Below are positions 32,956 to 43,789 of a stretch of 64,000 nt of DNA, in pieces. The translations under genes were made by a program, and so were the position numbers. The stretch is from the NCBI RefSeq assembly GCF_035474595.1, contig NZ_DATIND010000052.1, forward strand, positions 1 to 64,000. Direction: 5' to 3'. The notes below the pieces were generated by a model, which made no database searches, was not told where the DNA came from, and saw only the letters and a list, made by a program, of their open reading frames with translations. Positions within the stretch are counted from its first letter, which is position 1. Every line of letters begins with the position of its first letter. The DNA comes from Longimicrobium sp. GTDB lineage: Bacteria; Gemmatimonadota; Gemmatimonadetes; Longimicrobiales; Longimicrobiaceae.

Positions 32956-33702
32956 ATGAGCGTCATCCATGTCGAAGGCGTGACCAAGATCTACGGCAGC
33001 GGCGAGAACGAGGTGCGCGCCCTCCGCGGCGTGGACCTGACCGTGGAGCCCGGCGAGATGATCGCCATCATGGGCTCGTCGGGCTCGGGCAAGTCCACGC
33101 TGATGAACATCCTGGGCTGCCTGGACGTGCCCACGGGCGGCACCTACCTGCTGGACGGCGTGCGGGTGGACGGGCTGGGAAAGAACGCACTGGCCGACCT
33201 GCGCAACCAGAAGCTGGGCTTCGTCTTCCAGGGCTTCAACCTGCTGGCCCGCACCAGCGCGCTGGAGAACGTGGAGCTTCCGCTCCTGTACGACCGCGGC
33301 GGGCGGTGGAAGGACACGCGCGCCATGGCGGCCCATGCGCTGGAGCGCGTGGGCCTCGGCAAGCGGCTGGACCACCACCCCAGCCAGCTTTCCGGCGGGC
33401 AGCAGCAGCGCGTGGCCATTGCCCGCGCCCTGGTGACGCAGCCCACGCTGCTGCTGGCCGACGAGCCCACGGGGAACCTGGACTCGCGCACCACCGTGGA
33501 GGTGATGGCGCTCTTCCAGGAGCTGAACGAGCAGGGGATCACCATCGTGCTGGTCACGCACGAGCCCGAGGTGGCGCAGTACGCCAGGCGCATCGTGGAG
33601 GTGCGCGACGGTCTGATCCGCCGCGACCACCCCGTGGAGGGCCACCGGCGCGCCGCCGACGACCTGCGGGCACGGGACGAAGAGCTGCTGGAGGCGGCAT
33701 GA
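32956..33702 (+). CDS. MacB-type ABC transporter ATP-binding protein
   Basis: This is a 248-residue ATPase of the LolD/MacB class. Walker A is GSSGSGKST (residues 40-48), the Q-loop [21 protein letters not shown], signature [15 protein letters not shown] and Walker [14 protein letters not shown]. The ATG at 32956 has GGAGGCGGAG upstream; an ATG four codons earlier is possible. It overlaps the permease gene by ATGA. MacB ATPase and permease are separate genes here rather than fused as in E. coli. Confidence 0.95.
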   Translation: MSVIHVEGVTKIYGSGENEVRALRGVDLTVEPGEMIAIMGSSGSGKSTLMNILGCLDVPTGGTYLLDGVRVDGLGKNALADLRNQKLGFVFQGFNLLARTSALENVELPLLYDRGGRWKDTRAMAAHALERVGLGKRLDHHPSQLSGGQQQRVAIARALVTQPTLLLADEPTGNLDSRTTVEVMALFQELNEQGITIVLVTHEPEVAQYARRIVEVRDGLIRRDHPVEGHRRAADDLRARDEELLEAA

Positions 33703-34916
33703 AGAAGCAGACGCTGGTGCGCATCGCCGGGCAGAGCATCCTGAAGAACAAGATGCGCACGCTGCTGACGATGCTGGGGATCGTGATCGGGGTGGGCGCG
33801 GTGATCGTGATGGTGGCGGTGGGCCACGGCGCGCAGTCCACCATCGAGGCGCAGATCGGCAACCTGGGGACGAACCTGATCATGGTGACCCCCGGCGCCA
33901 CCCAGCAGGGCGGCGTGAGCCAGGGCGCGCAGACCTTCAACCGGCTGACGGTGGACGACGCCGAGAAGCTGCAGCGCGAGGCCACGCTGGTCTCCGGCAT
34001 CTCGCCCGTGGTGATGTCGCGCGGCCAGGTGATCGGGCCCGAGGGGAACTGGCGCACGCAGATCCAGGGCGTGTCCACCGGCTACACCACCATCCGCTCG
34101 TGGGAGACGTCGAGCGGCGCCTTCTTCTCCGACGCCGACGTGGCGGCCAAGCGCAAGGTGGTGGTCCTCGGCGCCACCGTGGCGCAGAACCTCTTCCCCG
34201 GGCAGGACCCGGTGGGGCAGCAGGTGCAGGTGAGGAGCGTGCCGATGACGGTGGTCGGGGTGATGGCGTCCAAGGGGCAGTCGGCCAGCGGCAACGACAT
34301 GGACGACGTGGTGCTCCTGCCGTACACGACCATGCAGGCGCGGCTGTCGGGGGGGATGTTCATCGGGCAGATCCTGGCCAGCACCGCCTCGGCCAGCGAG
34401 ATCCCGGCCGCGCAGGACGAGATCCGCGCCATCATGCGCGAAAGCCACCGGCAGGGGGATGGAGAGCCCGACGACTTCACCATCCGCAACCAGAACGAGC
34501 TGGCCGCCGCCGCGACGAGCACGACCGCGGTGATGACCTGGCTGCTGGCGGCCATCGCCTCCGTCTCCCTCGTCGTAGGGGGGATCGGGATCATGAACAT
34601 CATGCTCGTCTCCGTGACCGAGCGGACGCGGGAGATCGGGATCCGCATGGCCATCGGCGCGCGCGGGGGCGACGTGCTCCTGCAGTTCCTGGTGGAGAGC
34701 GTGGTGATGAGCCTGCTGGGCGGGGTGATCGGGCTGATGGTGGGCTTCGGCGGCGCGGCGCTGCTGGGGCACCTGACCGGCTGGAGCACGTCGACGCCGC
34801 CGCAGGCGGTGGCCATCGCGGTGGGGTTCTCGGCGGCGGTGGGCATGTTCTTCGGGTTCTATCCGGCGCGCAAGGCCGCGGCGCTGAACCCGATCGAGGC
34901 GCTGCGCTACGAATGA
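33699..34916 (+). CDS. MacB-type ABC transporter permease (FtsX family)
   Basis: This is a 405-residue inner-membrane protein. One helix near the N-terminus ([20 protein letters not shown]) precedes a large periplasmic domain of the MacB_PCD type (residues 45-265), followed by three C-terminal helices of the FtsX domain. The characteristic [21 protein letters not shown] and a C-terminal NPIEALRYE are present. MacB-type transporters act as mechanotransmitters that push substrates from the periplasm through TolC, rather than across the inner membrane. Confidence 0.95.
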   Translation: MKKQTLVRIAGQSILKNKMRTLLTMLGIVIGVGAVIVMVAVGHGAQSTIEAQIGNLGTNLIMVTPGATQQGGVSQGAQTFNRLTVDDAEKLQREATLVSGISPVVMSRGQVIGPEGNWRTQIQGVSTGYTTIRSWETSSGAFFSDADVAAKRKVVVLGATVAQNLFPGQDPVGQQVQVRSVPMTVVGVMASKGQSASGNDMDDVVLLPYTTMQARLSGGMFIGQILASTASASEIPAAQDEIRAIMRESHRQGDGEPDDFTIRNQNELAAAATSTTAVMTWLLAAIASVSLVVGGIGIMNIMLVSVTERTREIGIRMAIGARGGDVLLQFLVESVVMSLLGGVIGLMVGFGGAALLGHLTGWSTSTPPQAVAIAVGFSAAVGMFFGFYPARKAAALNPIEALRYE

Positions 34917-34964
34917 CGCTCCGTCCCATCGACGGGCGTGGACGATAGAGGAAGAGAGGCTGAG

Positions 34965-36368
34965 ATGTTCGACCGGAACGGAATTTCGCGCTGGGCGCGG
35001 GTGGCGGCGGCGCTGGTGCTGGCGGCCACCGCGGCTCCGGCCCTGGCGGCGCAGACGGGTTCTCCGTCGACGCAGCCGACGGCGACCGCGGGGCAGCCGC
35101 GGACCATCACCTTCAGCGACGCGGTGCGGATCGCGCTGCAGCAGAACGGCACGCTGCGGCAGGCGGTGAACGCGGCGGCGCTGGACACCGTGGCCGTGCG
35201 GCAGCAGCGGATGCAGTTCCTGCCGGACGTGCGCTTCAGCACCACGACCTCGGGCAGCTACGACCGCGCTCCGGGAACGAGCACCGGCGCCGGCAGCGCG
35301 CTGTCGCGCACCAGCACGGCGCTGAACGCGGGCGTCAGCAGCAGCTACACGCTGTACAACGGCGGCGCCAACTCGGCCAACCTCCGCGCCGCCCGGCTGC
35401 AGCAGCAGGCCGGCGCCAGCGACGTGGAGCGCACGCGCCAGTCGGTGGTCTTCACCGTGGTCTCCAACTACCTGTCGCTCATCGAGGGGCAGGAGCAGCT
35501 GCGCGTGCGCAACGAGACGCTGGCCAGCGCGCAGGCGCAGCTGGCGCAGATCCGCGCCTTCGTGGACGCGGGCCGCCGCCCCATCGCCGACCTGTACACG
35601 CAGCAGGCCACCGTGGCCGCGGCGCAGCTGGCCGTGGTGCAGGCGCGCAACGCCGTGGAGCTGGCCAAGGTGGACCTGATCCAGACGCTGCAGCTGGACC
35701 CGCGCGGCGAGTACGCCTTCCAGTCGCCGCCCGCTGCGGCGGGGACCTCCGCCGTTGCCCCGCTGGACACGCTGCTGGACCAGGCGTTCGCGCGGCGGGT
35801 GGACCTGGCCGCGCGGCAGACTGAGCTCAGCGCCACGGAGCAGGGCGTGCGCGCGGCCAAGGCCGGCCGCCTGCCGACGATCTCGGTGAGCGCGGGGTAC
35901 AACACCAGCGTGAACAGCCAGAACGACCTGGGCGTGTTCGACCAGCTGAACCAGCGGCAGGGGGGATCGGTTTCCGTGGGCGTGTCGCTTCCCATCTTCG
36001 ACCGCGGCAACACGGCGGCCGAGGTGCAGCGCGCGCAGATCCTGCAGGACAACGCCCGCATCGCGCTGGAGAACCAGCGGCAGCAGGTGGGGCTGGAGGT
36101 GCGCCGCGCGTACCTGGACTGGCAGGCCGCGCAGCAGCAGCTGGCCGCCGCCGAGGCGCAGCTGACCGCCGCGCAGCAGTCGCTGAACGCCACCGACCAG
36201 CGCTACCGCGCGGGCGTGGGCACGCTGGTGGAGCTGGCGCAGGCGCGCTCGGTGCTCGCCCAGGCGCAGAGCCAGATGGTGAGCGCGCGCTACAACCTGG
36301 TCTTCCAGCGCACGCTGGTGGACTACTACATCGGCGAGCTGAACCCCGACGCGGTCGGCATCGGGTGA
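34965..36368 (+). CDS. TolC-like outer-membrane efflux protein
   Basis: This is a 467-residue exported protein. The signal peptide ends near APALAAQ. Two OEP domains are visible as heptad-rich helices ([20 protein letters not shown], then EARALQQQ-like [11 protein letters not shown], and [20 protein letters not shown]). Typical strand segments include [10 protein letters not shown] and [14 protein letters not shown]. It is the outer-membrane channel of the upstream MacA/MacB set. The start at 34965 follows GGAAGAGAGG. An intergenic repeat begins immediately after its stop. Confidence 0.92.
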   Translation: MFDRNGISRWARVAAALVLAATAAPALAAQTGSPSTQPTATAGQPRTITFSDAVRIALQQNGTLRQAVNAAALDTVAVRQQRMQFLPDVRFSTTTSGSYDRAPGTSTGAGSALSRTSTALNAGVSSSYTLYNGGANSANLRAARLQQQAGASDVERTRQSVVFTVVSNYLSLIEGQEQLRVRNETLASAQAQLAQIRAFVDAGRRPIADLYTQQATVAAAQLAVVQARNAVELAKVDLIQTLQLDPRGEYAFQSPPAAAGTSAVAPLDTLLDQAFARRVDLAARQTELSATEQGVRAAKAGRLPTISVSAGYNTSVNSQNDLGVFDQLNQRQGGSVSVGVSLPIFDRGNTAAEVQRAQILQDNARIALENQRQQVGLEVRRAYLDWQAAQQQLAAAEAQLTAAQQSLNATDQRYRAGVGTLVELAQARSVLAQAQSQMVSARYNLVFQRTLVDYYIGELNPDAVGIG

Positions 36369-36844
36369 AGCAGGGAAGCGCGAGAGTGCGAGAGTGCGGA
36401 AGTACGCTGGGGGATGAGGTATGCGACGGCGGGCCGGGTGCGCGGATGCGTGCCCGGCCCGCGGTGCGTTCTCCGGCCTCGCGCCCTCTCCGGCCGGCCG
36501 AGGCCGTCCACCTCTCCCGTACCGGGAGAGGTAGCTTGCACGCATCACCGGCACACCCAAGCTTTTGTGTGATCATGGTATGCAGGCCGCGCGAATGCTG
36601 GACAGCCCCCCTCGCCCGGTACGGGAGAGGGCGAGCGCTCTAAGGCGCGGGGAGAGGGCGGCGCGGATGCCGCCGAAGCACACCCGCAACGTCCTCGCGA
36701 TGAGTTTCCGGTGTTTCGGCGATGGTGAATCGTACGAGGTAGATAGAAGAAGATAAAAACGAGGGGCGATGTGGATGTAGACCTCCCCATCCTTGCTCCA
36801 TCCCCGCCCGCGCCGCATGTTGGCGCCCGCGCAACCGCGCACTT
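36369..36844. repeat. Intergenic region with short inverted and tandem repeats
   Basis: There is no gene in these 476 bases. Positions 36376-36411 hold GCGAGAGTGCGAGAGTGCGG-type units, the reverse of those before udk and purE. At 36511-36531 the palindrome CTCTCCCGTACCGGGAGAG appears, with an inverted echo at 36607-36625 (CCCGGTACGGGAGAGGGCG). An A-rich stretch lies at 36738-36760. Confidence 0.6.
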
Positions 36845-36886
36845 TCGTACTCCCGTACTTCCGTACTCTCGTACTCTCGCACTGTC
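36838..36886. repeat. TCGTACT/TCGCACT short tandem repeat abutting udk
   Basis: Degenerate units (ACTTTCGT, ACTCCCGT, ACTTCCGT, ACTCTCGT, ACTCTCGC) run to within a few bases of the GTG start at 36888. No Shine-Dalgarno sequence remains. The same unit type precedes rpiA and purE. Confidence 0.85.
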
Positions 36887-36887
36887 A

Positions 36888-37532
36888 GTGAAACCGTTCC
36901 TGATCGGAATCGCCGGGGGGACTGGCTCGGGGAAGACCACCGTGGCGCGGCGGATCTACGAGTCGCTGCACCTGGACTCGGCCGTGTTCCTCGACTACGA
37001 CGCGTACTACAAGGAGCTCGCGCACCTCTCCGTCGAGGAGCGCCAGCGCATCAACTTCGACCATCCTGACTCGCTGGACACGGCGCTCCTCATCCACCAC
37101 CTGGAGCGGCTGATCGCGGGCGAGCCCGTCGCGAAGCCGGTGTACGACTTCACCCGCCACACCCGCGCGCCCGAGAGCATCCCCGTGCAGCCGCGCGACG
37201 TGATCCTGGTGGACGGCATCCTCCTCTTCGCCGACGCACGGCTGCGCGAGATGTTCGACCTCAAGATCTTCGTCGACACCGAGGCGGACGTGCGCTTCAT
37301 CCGCCGGCTCCGGCGCGACACCGAGGAGCGCGGGCGGTCGCTGGAGTCGGTCATCGACCAGTATCTCAAGACCGTGCGCCCCATGCACTTCGAGTTCGTG
37401 GAGCCCACCAAGCGCTACGCCGACGTCATTCTCCCCCGCGGCGGCCAGAACAACGCCGGCATCGAGGTCATCGCCGCCAGCATCCGCGAGCGCCTGGCCG
37501 AGAAGGCGCGCCGGGAGACAGTGGCGGCGTAG
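36888..37532 (+). CDS. udk: Uridine kinase
   Basis: This is a 214-residue P-loop kinase phosphorylating uridine/cytidine in pyrimidine salvage. Walker A is GGTGSGKTT (residues 10-18). [21 protein letters not shown] (nucleoside binding), YDFTRHTR and [20 protein letters not shown] follow in the expected order. The GTG start at 36888 gives [11 protein letters not shown] directly before the P-loop. Longer readings cross the repeat. There is no Shine-Dalgarno, so initiation may be leaderless or otherwise unusual. Confidence 0.93.
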   Translation: MKPFLIGIAGGTGSGKTTVARRIYESLHLDSAVFLDYDAYYKELAHLSVEERQRINFDHPDSLDTALLIHHLERLIAGEPVAKPVYDFTRHTRAPESIPVQPRDVILVDGILLFADARLREMFDLKIFVDTEADVRFIRRLRRDTEERGRSLESVIDQYLKTVRPMHFEFVEPTKRYADVILPRGGQNNAGIEVIAASIRERLAEKARRETVAA

Positions 37533-37683
37533 CGATCCCATCGCCGCTAAACCGTCCGCCGGCGTCGTTGCCGCCGTATCGGCGCAGTCCTACATTCCCC
37601 CGCTCCCAGCCACGGCGCATCTTCATCTCCCATCTCCCGATCACCGGAGAAGCGGGGAGAAAGCGCCGTCGCCGGTGCGGTCC

Positions 37684-37721
37684 GCGCACTTTCGCACTCT
37701 CGCACTTCGCACTTTCGCACC
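37684..37721. repeat. TTCGCAC short tandem repeat abutting purE
   Basis: GCACTTTCGCACTCTCGCAC and then TTCGCACTTTCGCACC form about five units ending two bases before the purE ATG. It is the same family as the arrays before udk and rpiA. Confidence 0.85.
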
Positions 37722-37722
37722 T

Positions 37723-38220
37723 ATGGAACCGCAGCCGCGCGTCGGAATCATCATGGGCAGCCGCAGCGACCGCGAGACCATGCAGGAGGCCGCGCGCGTG
37801 CTGGACGAGCTGGGGATCGCGTACGAGATGGAGATCGTCTCGGCGCACCGCACGCCCGACCGCATGTTCCGCTACGCCGAGGAGGCCGAGGGGCGGGGGA
37901 TCGAGGTGATCGTCGCCGGGGCGGGCGGCGCGGCGCACCTGCCGGGGATGACCGCGGCCAAGACCGTCCTCCCCGTCATCGGCGTCCCCGTCCTCTCCTC
38001 CACGCTGAACGGGCTGGACTCGCTCCTCTCCATCGTGCAGATGCCGAAGGGCGTTCCCGTCGCCACGGTGGCGATCGGGAAAGCGGGCGCGGCCAACGCC
38101 GGGCTCCTGGCCGCGCGCATCCTGGGCGGCCGCGACGCGGAGATCCGCGAGCGCTTGAAGGCGTACGCGCGGCGGATGGCCGAGGACGCGCTCGCCCCCG
38201 ACCCCGCGCCGGCGTCGTGA
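37723..38220 (+). CDS. purE: N5-carboxyaminoimidazole ribonucleotide mutase
   Basis: This is a 165-residue purine-biosynthesis enzyme converting N5-CAIR to CAIR. Class I PurE motifs are clear: [67 protein letters not shown] and [16 protein letters not shown]. It overlaps purK by GTGA, so the two steps are coupled. The 5' side is a short tandem repeat without a ribosome-binding site. Confidence 0.96.
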   Translation: MEPQPRVGIIMGSRSDRETMQEAARVLDELGIAYEMEIVSAHRTPDRMFRYAEEAEGRGIEVIVAGAGGAAHLPGMTAAKTVLPVIGVPVLSSTLNGLDSLLSIVQMPKGVPVATVAIGKAGAANAGLLAARILGGRDAEIRERLKAYARRMAEDALAPDPAPAS

Positions 38221-39395
38221 CGGCGGACGGATCCGCGGCCGGCGGCGTGTTCCTTCCCGGCGCCCGCATCGGCATCGTCGGCGGGGGGCAGCTGGGGCGG
38301 ATGTTCGCGCTCGAGGCGCGGCGGATGGGCTACCGCGTGGTCGTCCTGGACCCCGGCGCCGGCGCCCCCGCCGCGCAGGTGGCCGACGAGCACATCCGCG
38401 CGCCGTTCAACGACCCCGCGTCGATGCGCGCGCTCGCCGAACGCTCGGACGTGGTGACGCTGGAGTGGGAGAACGCGGACGTGGCCACGCTCCGCGAGAT
38501 CGAGCGCATGGTCCCCGTCCGCCCCGGCCCCGGCGTGCTGGAGGTGGCGCAGCACCGCGTCCGCGAGAAGGAGACGGCGCGCGCGCTCGGCGTCCTCACC
38601 GCGAACTTCCGCGCCGTCCAGACGCGCGGCGACCTGGACGACGCGTTGCGCGAGATCGGCACCCCCGCGGTGCTGAAGACCGCGCGCTTCGGCTACGACG
38701 GCAAGGGGCAGGCGGTGATCCGCGAGCCGTCGGAGGCCGGGGCCGCGTTCGCCGCGGTGGGGGGAGACGGGACGACGGAGCTGATCCTGGAGGAGTGGGT
38801 GCGCTTCTCCGTGGAGGTCTCCGTGGTCGCCGCACGCGGGGCGGACGGGGAGACGGCGTGCTTTCCGGTGGCCGAGAACGTCCACCGCAACGCCATCCTC
38901 GACGTCTCCATCGTCCCCGCCCGCATCGCCCCCGAGATCGCGGAAGAGGCGCGGCGCGTGGCGGTGCGCATGGCCGAGGGGCTGGGCGTGGTCGGCCTGC
39001 TGGCGGTGGAGATGTTCGTCGCGGAGGACGGGCACGTGCGGATGAACGAGCTGGCGCCGCGGCCGCACAACTCCGGGCACTACACCCTGGAAGCCTGCCC
39101 GGTGAGCCAGTTCGAGCAGCAGCTGCGCGCCGTCTGCGGGCTGCCGCTGGGCTCCACGGATCTCCTCCGCCCGGCGGCGATGGCCAACCTGATGGGCGAC
39201 GACGCGGGGACGGCGCTGGGCCGCCCCGGCGTGGCCGAGGCGCTCGCCGTCCCCCAGACGGCGCTGCACCTGTACGGCAAGGCGGAGGCGCGGCCGGGGC
39301 GGAAGATGGGGCACGTCACCTCGCTCGGCGCCACGCCGGAGGAAGCGCTCGCCCGGGTGCTCCAGGCGCGCGCGCGGATCACGACATCGGGGTGA
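38217..39395 (+). CDS. purK: 5-(carboxyamino)imidazole ribonucleotide synthase
   Basis: This is a 392-residue ATP-grasp enzyme making N5-CAIR from AIR, bicarbonate and ATP. The N-terminal Rossmann-like part has [20 protein letters not shown]. The ATP-grasp core includes [34 protein letters not shown] and [19 protein letters not shown]. The GTG start at 38217 overlaps purE. The length is normal. Confidence 0.96.
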   Translation: MTADGSAAGGVFLPGARIGIVGGGQLGRMFALEARRMGYRVVVLDPGAGAPAAQVADEHIRAPFNDPASMRALAERSDVVTLEWENADVATLREIERMVPVRPGPGVLEVAQHRVREKETARALGVLTANFRAVQTRGDLDDALREIGTPAVLKTARFGYDGKGQAVIREPSEAGAAFAAVGGDGTTELILEEWVRFSVEVSVVAARGADGETACFPVAENVHRNAILDVSIVPARIAPEIAEEARRVAVRMAEGLGVVGLLAVEMFVAEDGHVRMNELAPRPHNSGHYTLEACPVSQFEQQLRAVCGLPLGSTDLLRPAAMANLMGDDAGTALGRPGVAEALAVPQTALHLYGKAEARPGRKMGHVTSLGATPEEALARVLQARARITTSG

Positions 39396-39688
39396 GCACG
39401 GTGCCCCTTGCGTTTCGCGCGCTCCGCATGCAATTGTAGAGAGGCCGCCCCAACGCCCCACGCGAGACCCAACCCTCAGCCGGACGCCTCCGTCCTCTCC
39501 CGGGGACGAACACCGCGTCGTCAGGAACGCTCCACGCCACGCGTTCCACCCTTGAGATCGTTGAAACACCCTGCTCCGCGGCCGCGTAAACAATTGGCAG
39601 CGCGCGGTGTACAGGGGTGCGTGGAACTGGCCCGGCCCTTGCCTTGCTCATGGGGTGAGGCGGGCGGATTTGGACCCCAGGAGGCTCC
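39396..39688. other. Spacer after purK
   Basis: No gene or repeat is recognised in these 293 bases. An AGGAGG ribosome-binding site at its end belongs to the next gene. Confidence 0.4.
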
Positions 39689-40111
39689 GTGATCCTTCAC
39701 TGCAACTTCGAAGAGCTCAGGGCACTGACGGCGGCGTCGGAGCTGATCGTGGCGGACGCCGCCCACGGTCATCCGGGCTCCGTGGCGGCCCCGCCCGAGG
39801 GCGTGGGGATGGTGGAGCAGCTCATCCCGCGCCTGACGGGCGACGTCAGCATCGAGACGCTGGACGACCAGCGGCGCGTGCAGAAGGCGGTGTCGTTCAT
39901 CTGCCAGGACCTGCACAACCGGCTGGACGAGCAGATCATCTCCACCAACAACCCGGCCAACGAAGACGCGGTCTCGCTGTACTTCGACTATGGCTACTCG
40001 CGCACCGTTCTCCACCGCCTGGACCTGATGGGCGCGGAGATGGAGGCCATCATCGACCTGATCCACGGCGGCAGCGCCGCCGCGGCCGGCAGCGTCACCT
40101 TCCCGGACTGA
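39689..40111 (+). CDS. Unknown conserved-looking cytosolic protein
   Basis: This is a 140-residue protein from GTG 39689 with AGGAGG five bases upstream. It has no signal peptide or membrane helix. Balanced composition and regular helices (FEELRALTAASELIVADAA, LDDQRRVQKAVSFICQDLHN, DLMGAEMEAIIDLIHGGSAA) mark it as a real gene. I do not recognise the family. It is followed by a good terminator and is probably monocistronic. Confidence 0.7.
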   Translation: MILHCNFEELRALTAASELIVADAAHGHPGSVAAPPEGVGMVEQLIPRLTGDVSIETLDDQRRVQKAVSFICQDLHNRLDEQIISTNNPANEDAVSLYFDYGYSRTVLHRLDLMGAEMEAIIDLIHGGSAAAAGSVTFPD

Positions 40112-40140
40112 CGTTACAAGCTGCCTCGATCCGTTACAGG

Positions 40141-40174
40141 GGCCCCGCACCGAACCCGGTGCGGGGCCTTTCCG
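40141..40174 (+). terminator. Rho-independent terminator
   Basis: There is a perfect 11-bp stem, GGCCCCGCACC/GGTGCGGGGCC (40141-40151 and 40158-40168), followed by TTTCC. Confidence 0.9.
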
Positions 40175-40291
40175 CATCTCCATTCAAAATTGATGATGCG
40201 CGACGCTGGTGCACGGAGCGTCGAACGCCGAAATTGGAGATGTGTGTATCAGCCGCTCCGAGCGGCGTGCCGGGAATCCCGGAGGTTCGCC

Positions 40292-40855
40292 ATGTCGACA
40301 CAGCCTGCAGCCCGCCGCTGGACGTACGCCGAGTTCGCGCGTCTTCCAAGCGACGGAAACCGCTATGAGGTCATTGGGGGGGAGCTCTACGTGTCGCCTT
40401 CTCCACGCCCGCTGCACCAGGAGATCGTCGCCAGGCTGGGCGACGTCATACGTCCCTTCGTCGCGGAGCACCAGCTCGGACGGGCAGTTCCCGGTCCGAT
40501 CGACGTGCTGTTCGCGGAAGGCGACTACATGGCCCCGGATTTCGTTTTCGTGTGCCAGGGCCGCGTCTCCTGTTTCACCCGCCGCGGACTGGAAGGCCCC
40601 CCGGACCTGGTGGTCGAGATCGTCTCTCCTGAAACGGGGCGTCGTGACCGCGGGCTGAAGCGCGACCGGTATGCGCATTTCGGGGTGGCCGAGTACTGGG
40701 TGATCGATCCGGAGAAGAAGCGCATCGAGATCCACCGCGCGACGGACGACCCGGGGCGGAAGACGGAGATCGCGACCGGAGATCTCATCTGGCAGCCCGT
40801 CCCCGGCGGTCCGGTGCTGACGCTGAACGTGCCGGATCTGCTGCGCGAGTGGTGA
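40292..40855 (+). CDS. Uma2-family putative restriction endonuclease-like protein
   Basis: This is a 187-residue member of the Uma2 (DUF820) family, which has a PD-(D/E)XK nuclease fold. The conserved pieces are YEVIGGELYVSPSPRPLHQE, YMAPDFVFV (putative catalytic Asp), PDLVVEIVSPETGRRDR (Glu) and HFGVAEYWVIDPEKK. No biological function is established for most members; they are abundant in Cyanobacteria and Gemmatimonadota. GGAGG precedes the ATG at 40292. Confidence 0.88.
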   Translation: MSTQPAARRWTYAEFARLPSDGNRYEVIGGELYVSPSPRPLHQEIVARLGDVIRPFVAEHQLGRAVPGPIDVLFAEGDYMAPDFVFVCQGRVSCFTRRGLEGPPDLVVEIVSPETGRRDRGLKRDRYAHFGVAEYWVIDPEKKRIEIHRATDDPGRKTEIATGDLIWQPVPGGPVLTLNVPDLLREW

Positions 40856-40901
40856 CACACAGCCTCTCCGCGATCGCCCGCAATCTTGAACTGAGCCGTA
40901 G

Positions 40902-42584
40902 ATGACCACCATCGCCGAAGCGCCCGCGGAGACGCGCCGAACCATCCGCGCGCCGCGCGGCAGCGAGATCTCCTGCCGCGGGTGGCAGCAGGAGGCCGCG
41001 CTGCGGATGCTGATGAACAACCTGGACCCCGACGTGGCCGAGCGCCCCGAAGACCTGGTGGTCTACGGCGGCACCGGGCGCGCGGCGCGCAGCTGGGAGG
41101 CGTTCGACGCCATCGTGGCCGCGCTCCGCGACCTGGCGGGCGACGAGACGCTCATCGTGCAGTCCGGCAAGCCGGTGGCCGTCCTGCGCACGCACGCCCA
41201 CGCGCCGCGCGTCCTCATCGCCAACAGCAACCTGGTCCCCCGCTGGGCCACCTGGGAGAAGTTCCGCGAGCTCGAGCGGCTGGGGCTGACCATGTACGGC
41301 CAGATGACGGCCGGCTCGTGGATCTACATCGGCACGCAGGGGATCCTGCAGGGGACGTTCGAAACCTTCGGCGAGGTGGCGCGGCGGCACTTCGGCGGGA
41401 GCCTGCGCGGCACGTGGACGCTGACCGGCGGGATGGGCGGCATGGGCGGCGCGCAGCCGCTGGCGGTGACGATGAACGAGGGCGTGGTGCTGTGCGTGGA
41501 CGTGGACCCGCACCGCATCGAGCGGCGCATCCAGACGCGCTACTGCGACCGCATGACGCACGACCTGGACGAGGCGCTGCGCTGGACCTTCGAGGCGCGC
41601 GACGCCGGCCGCCCGCTCTCGGTGGGCCTGGTCGGCAACTGCGCCGAGGTGCTGCCGGAGCTCGTCCGCCGCGGGATCACCCCCGACGCGCTGACCGACC
41701 AGACCAGCGCGCACGACGCGCTGAACGGCTACGTCCCGGCCGGCGTCTCGCTGGCCGAGGCGGCGGAGCTGCGCGAGTCGGACGCCGCGGAGTACCAGCG
41801 GCGGTCGATGGCGTCGATGCGCACGCACTGCGAGGCCATGGTGGAGATGATGCGCCGCGGTGCCATCACCTTCGACTACGGCAACAACCTGCGCACGCAG
41901 GCGCTGGACGCCGGGTACGCCGAGGCCTTCGCCTTCCCCGGCTTCGTTCCCGCGTACGTCCGCCCGCTCTTCTGCCAGGGGAAGGGGCCCTTCCGCTGGG
42001 TGGCGCTCTCGGGCGACCCGGCCGACATCCACCGCACCGACGAGCTGGTGCTGGAGCTCTTCCCCGAAGACGAGCACCTGCGCCGCTGGATCACCCAGGC
42101 GCGCGAGAAGGTCGCCTTCCAGGGGCTGCCGGCGCGCATCTGCTGGCTGGGGCAGGGCGAGCGCGCGAAGTTCGGGGTCGCGCTGAACGACCTCGTGGCC
42201 AGCGGCGAATTGAAGGCGCCCATCGTGATCGGGCGCGACCACCTGGACACCGGCTCCGTCGCCAGTCCCTTCCGCGAGACGGAGGGGATGAAGGACGGGA
42301 GCGACGCCATCGCCGACTGGGCCATCCTGAACGCGCTGGTGAACGTGGCCAGCGGCGCCAGCTGGGTCAGCTTCCACCACGGCGGCGGGGTGGGGATCGG
42401 GAACTCGCTGCACGCCGGCCAGGTGATCGTGGCCGACGGCACGCCGGAGATGCGCGAGCGCCTGGAGCGCGTCCTCACCAACGACCCCGGGATGGGCGTC
42501 GCGCGCCACGCGGACGCGGGGTACGAGGACGCGGTGGAAACCGCCCGCCGCGAGGGGCTGAAGCTGCCCATGCTGGACCGGTAG
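40902..42584 (+). CDS. hutU: Urocanate hydratase
   Basis: This is a 560-residue enzyme converting urocanate to imidazolonepropionate in histidine degradation. Typical segments are [69 protein letters not shown] (NAD binding) and [19 protein letters not shown] near the C-terminus. The length matches the family. No hutH, hutI or hutG lies in the window, so the pathway genes are dispersed. A terminator follows. Confidence 0.96.
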   Translation: MTTIAEAPAETRRTIRAPRGSEISCRGWQQEAALRMLMNNLDPDVAERPEDLVVYGGTGRAARSWEAFDAIVAALRDLAGDETLIVQSGKPVAVLRTHAHAPRVLIANSNLVPRWATWEKFRELERLGLTMYGQMTAGSWIYIGTQGILQGTFETFGEVARRHFGGSLRGTWTLTGGMGGMGGAQPLAVTMNEGVVLCVDVDPHRIERRIQTRYCDRMTHDLDEALRWTFEARDAGRPLSVGLVGNCAEVLPELVRRGITPDALTDQTSAHDALNGYVPAGVSLAEAAELRESDAAEYQRRSMASMRTHCEAMVEMMRRGAITFDYGNNLRTQALDAGYAEAFAFPGFVPAYVRPLFCQGKGPFRWVALSGDPADIHRTDELVLELFPEDEHLRRWITQAREKVAFQGLPARICWLGQGERAKFGVALNDLVASGELKAPIVIGRDHLDTGSVASPFRETEGMKDGSDAIADWAILNALVNVASGASWVSFHHGGGVGIGNSLHAGQVIVADGTPEMRERLERVLTNDPGMGVARHADAGYEDAVETARREGLKLPMLDR

Positions 42585-42604
42585 AGCCGGACGGCGGATG
42601 AGTA

Positions 42605-42648
42605 GCGCCCCGCTTCGGCCATCGAGGCGGGGCGCCGTCTTTTCTCCG
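42605..42648 (+). terminator. Rho-independent terminator after hutU
   Basis: The stem GCGCCCCGC/GCGGGGCGC (42605-42613 and 42627-42635) is followed by CGTCTTTTCTCC. Confidence 0.88.
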
Positions 42649-42862
42649 GAATCGTGACGGAGCGGCCTTCGACAACGCCGCTTCCGGCCGTTATCTTCCT
42701 TCCCCCGGCGGGCATCTTCCCCACTTCCGCCGTTCCCCCGCAGGTGCGTTCCAACCGCGGGCAAATCCCCACATCCCGACCTCCAGATCCATCCGCGCCA
42801 TGCATCCGCGGGCGCGTGGCCATCCGTCTGTCTCCCCACCACTTCCACTGCGTCGTGAGCGA

Positions 42863-43789
42863 ATGAGGACGAAGGGCGAGGGAACCGTGCCGGAGCCGGA
42901 GACGCGCCGGGTGGAGGCCGGCGGCGTGCGGCTGCACCTGCTGGACTGGGGCGGGGAGGGCGATCCGGTCGTCTTCCTTCCCGGGATCGGGCAGAGCGCG
43001 CACATCTTCCGCACGCTGGCGCCCGCGCTGGGCGACGGGTTTCGCCCCATCGCCCTCACGCCGCGCGGGCACGGGGAGAGCGAGACGCCGGACTCAGGCT
43101 ACACGCTGGCCGGTTTCGCCGCCGACGTGGCGGGGGCGATGGACGCGCTGGGGATCGCCCGCGCGGCGGTCGTTGCCCACTCGCTGGGCGGCGCGGTGGC
43201 CACGCGGCTGGCGGGGGACTTTCCCGAACGCGTGACGGCCGTCGTCTACCTGGATTCCGTGACGGACTACCGCGGCATCGGCCACATCCAGTACCGCAAC
43301 CCCGCGCGCCCGCCGCCGCTGGCGCCCGGCGCGGGCGACGCGGAGGAGCGGGCGTGGCACCGCGCGCACATCTACGGCACGTGGGACGACGCGGTGGAGG
43401 CGGACTGGCGCGCGCGCCCGGCCGGCGCCGCGGCGCGCGCGCACCGGCGCGAGCTGATGGAGGCGCTGGTGGACAACGCGGTGCACTCGCGCGAGTCGTT
43501 CGCCTCGCTGCGCTGCCCGGCGCTGGCGCTGATGGCGGGCGAGTCGCTGGAGACGCAGTTCCCCTGGCTGGCGGCCGACGACCCGCGACGCGAGGCGGCC
43601 GAGGCGTTCCTGCGCACCACGCGCGGGCCGTGGCGGCGGAAGTCGGTCGAGCGCTTTTTGCGCGAGGCGCCGCGGGGGCGCGCGGGCGAGGTCCCCGGCA
43701 ACCACTTCTTCTTCCTCTCCGCGCGCGAGCGCACCGCGGCCGAGATCCGCGGGTTCCTTCTCTCCACCCGATCCGGTCCGGTTCCATGA
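42863..43789 (+). CDS. Alpha/beta hydrolase
   Basis: This is a 308-residue hydrolase of the alpha/beta fold. VVFLPGIGQSAHIF forms the oxyanion region, and LTPRGHGESETP follows. VVAHSLGGAVATRLA holds the nucleophile Ser, and PGNHFFFLSARERTA the catalytic His. The substrate is unknown. ATG 42863 lacks a clear ribosome-binding site. GTG 42887, preceded by GGGCGAGGG, is an equally good start and gives 300 residues. It overlaps the methyltransferase gene by ATGA, suggesting a two-gene operon. Confidence 0.88.
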   Translation: MRTKGEGTVPEPETRRVEAGGVRLHLLDWGGEGDPVVFLPGIGQSAHIFRTLAPALGDGFRPIALTPRGHGESETPDSGYTLAGFAADVAGAMDALGIARAAVVAHSLGGAVATRLAGDFPERVTAVVYLDSVTDYRGIGHIQYRNPARPPPLAPGAGDAEERAWHRAHIYGTWDDAVEADWRARPAGAAARAHRRELMEALVDNAVHSRESFASLRCPALALMAGESLETQFPWLAADDPRREAAEAFLRTTRGPWRRKSVERFLREAPRGRAGEVPGNHFFFLSARERTAAEIRGFLLSTRSGPVP

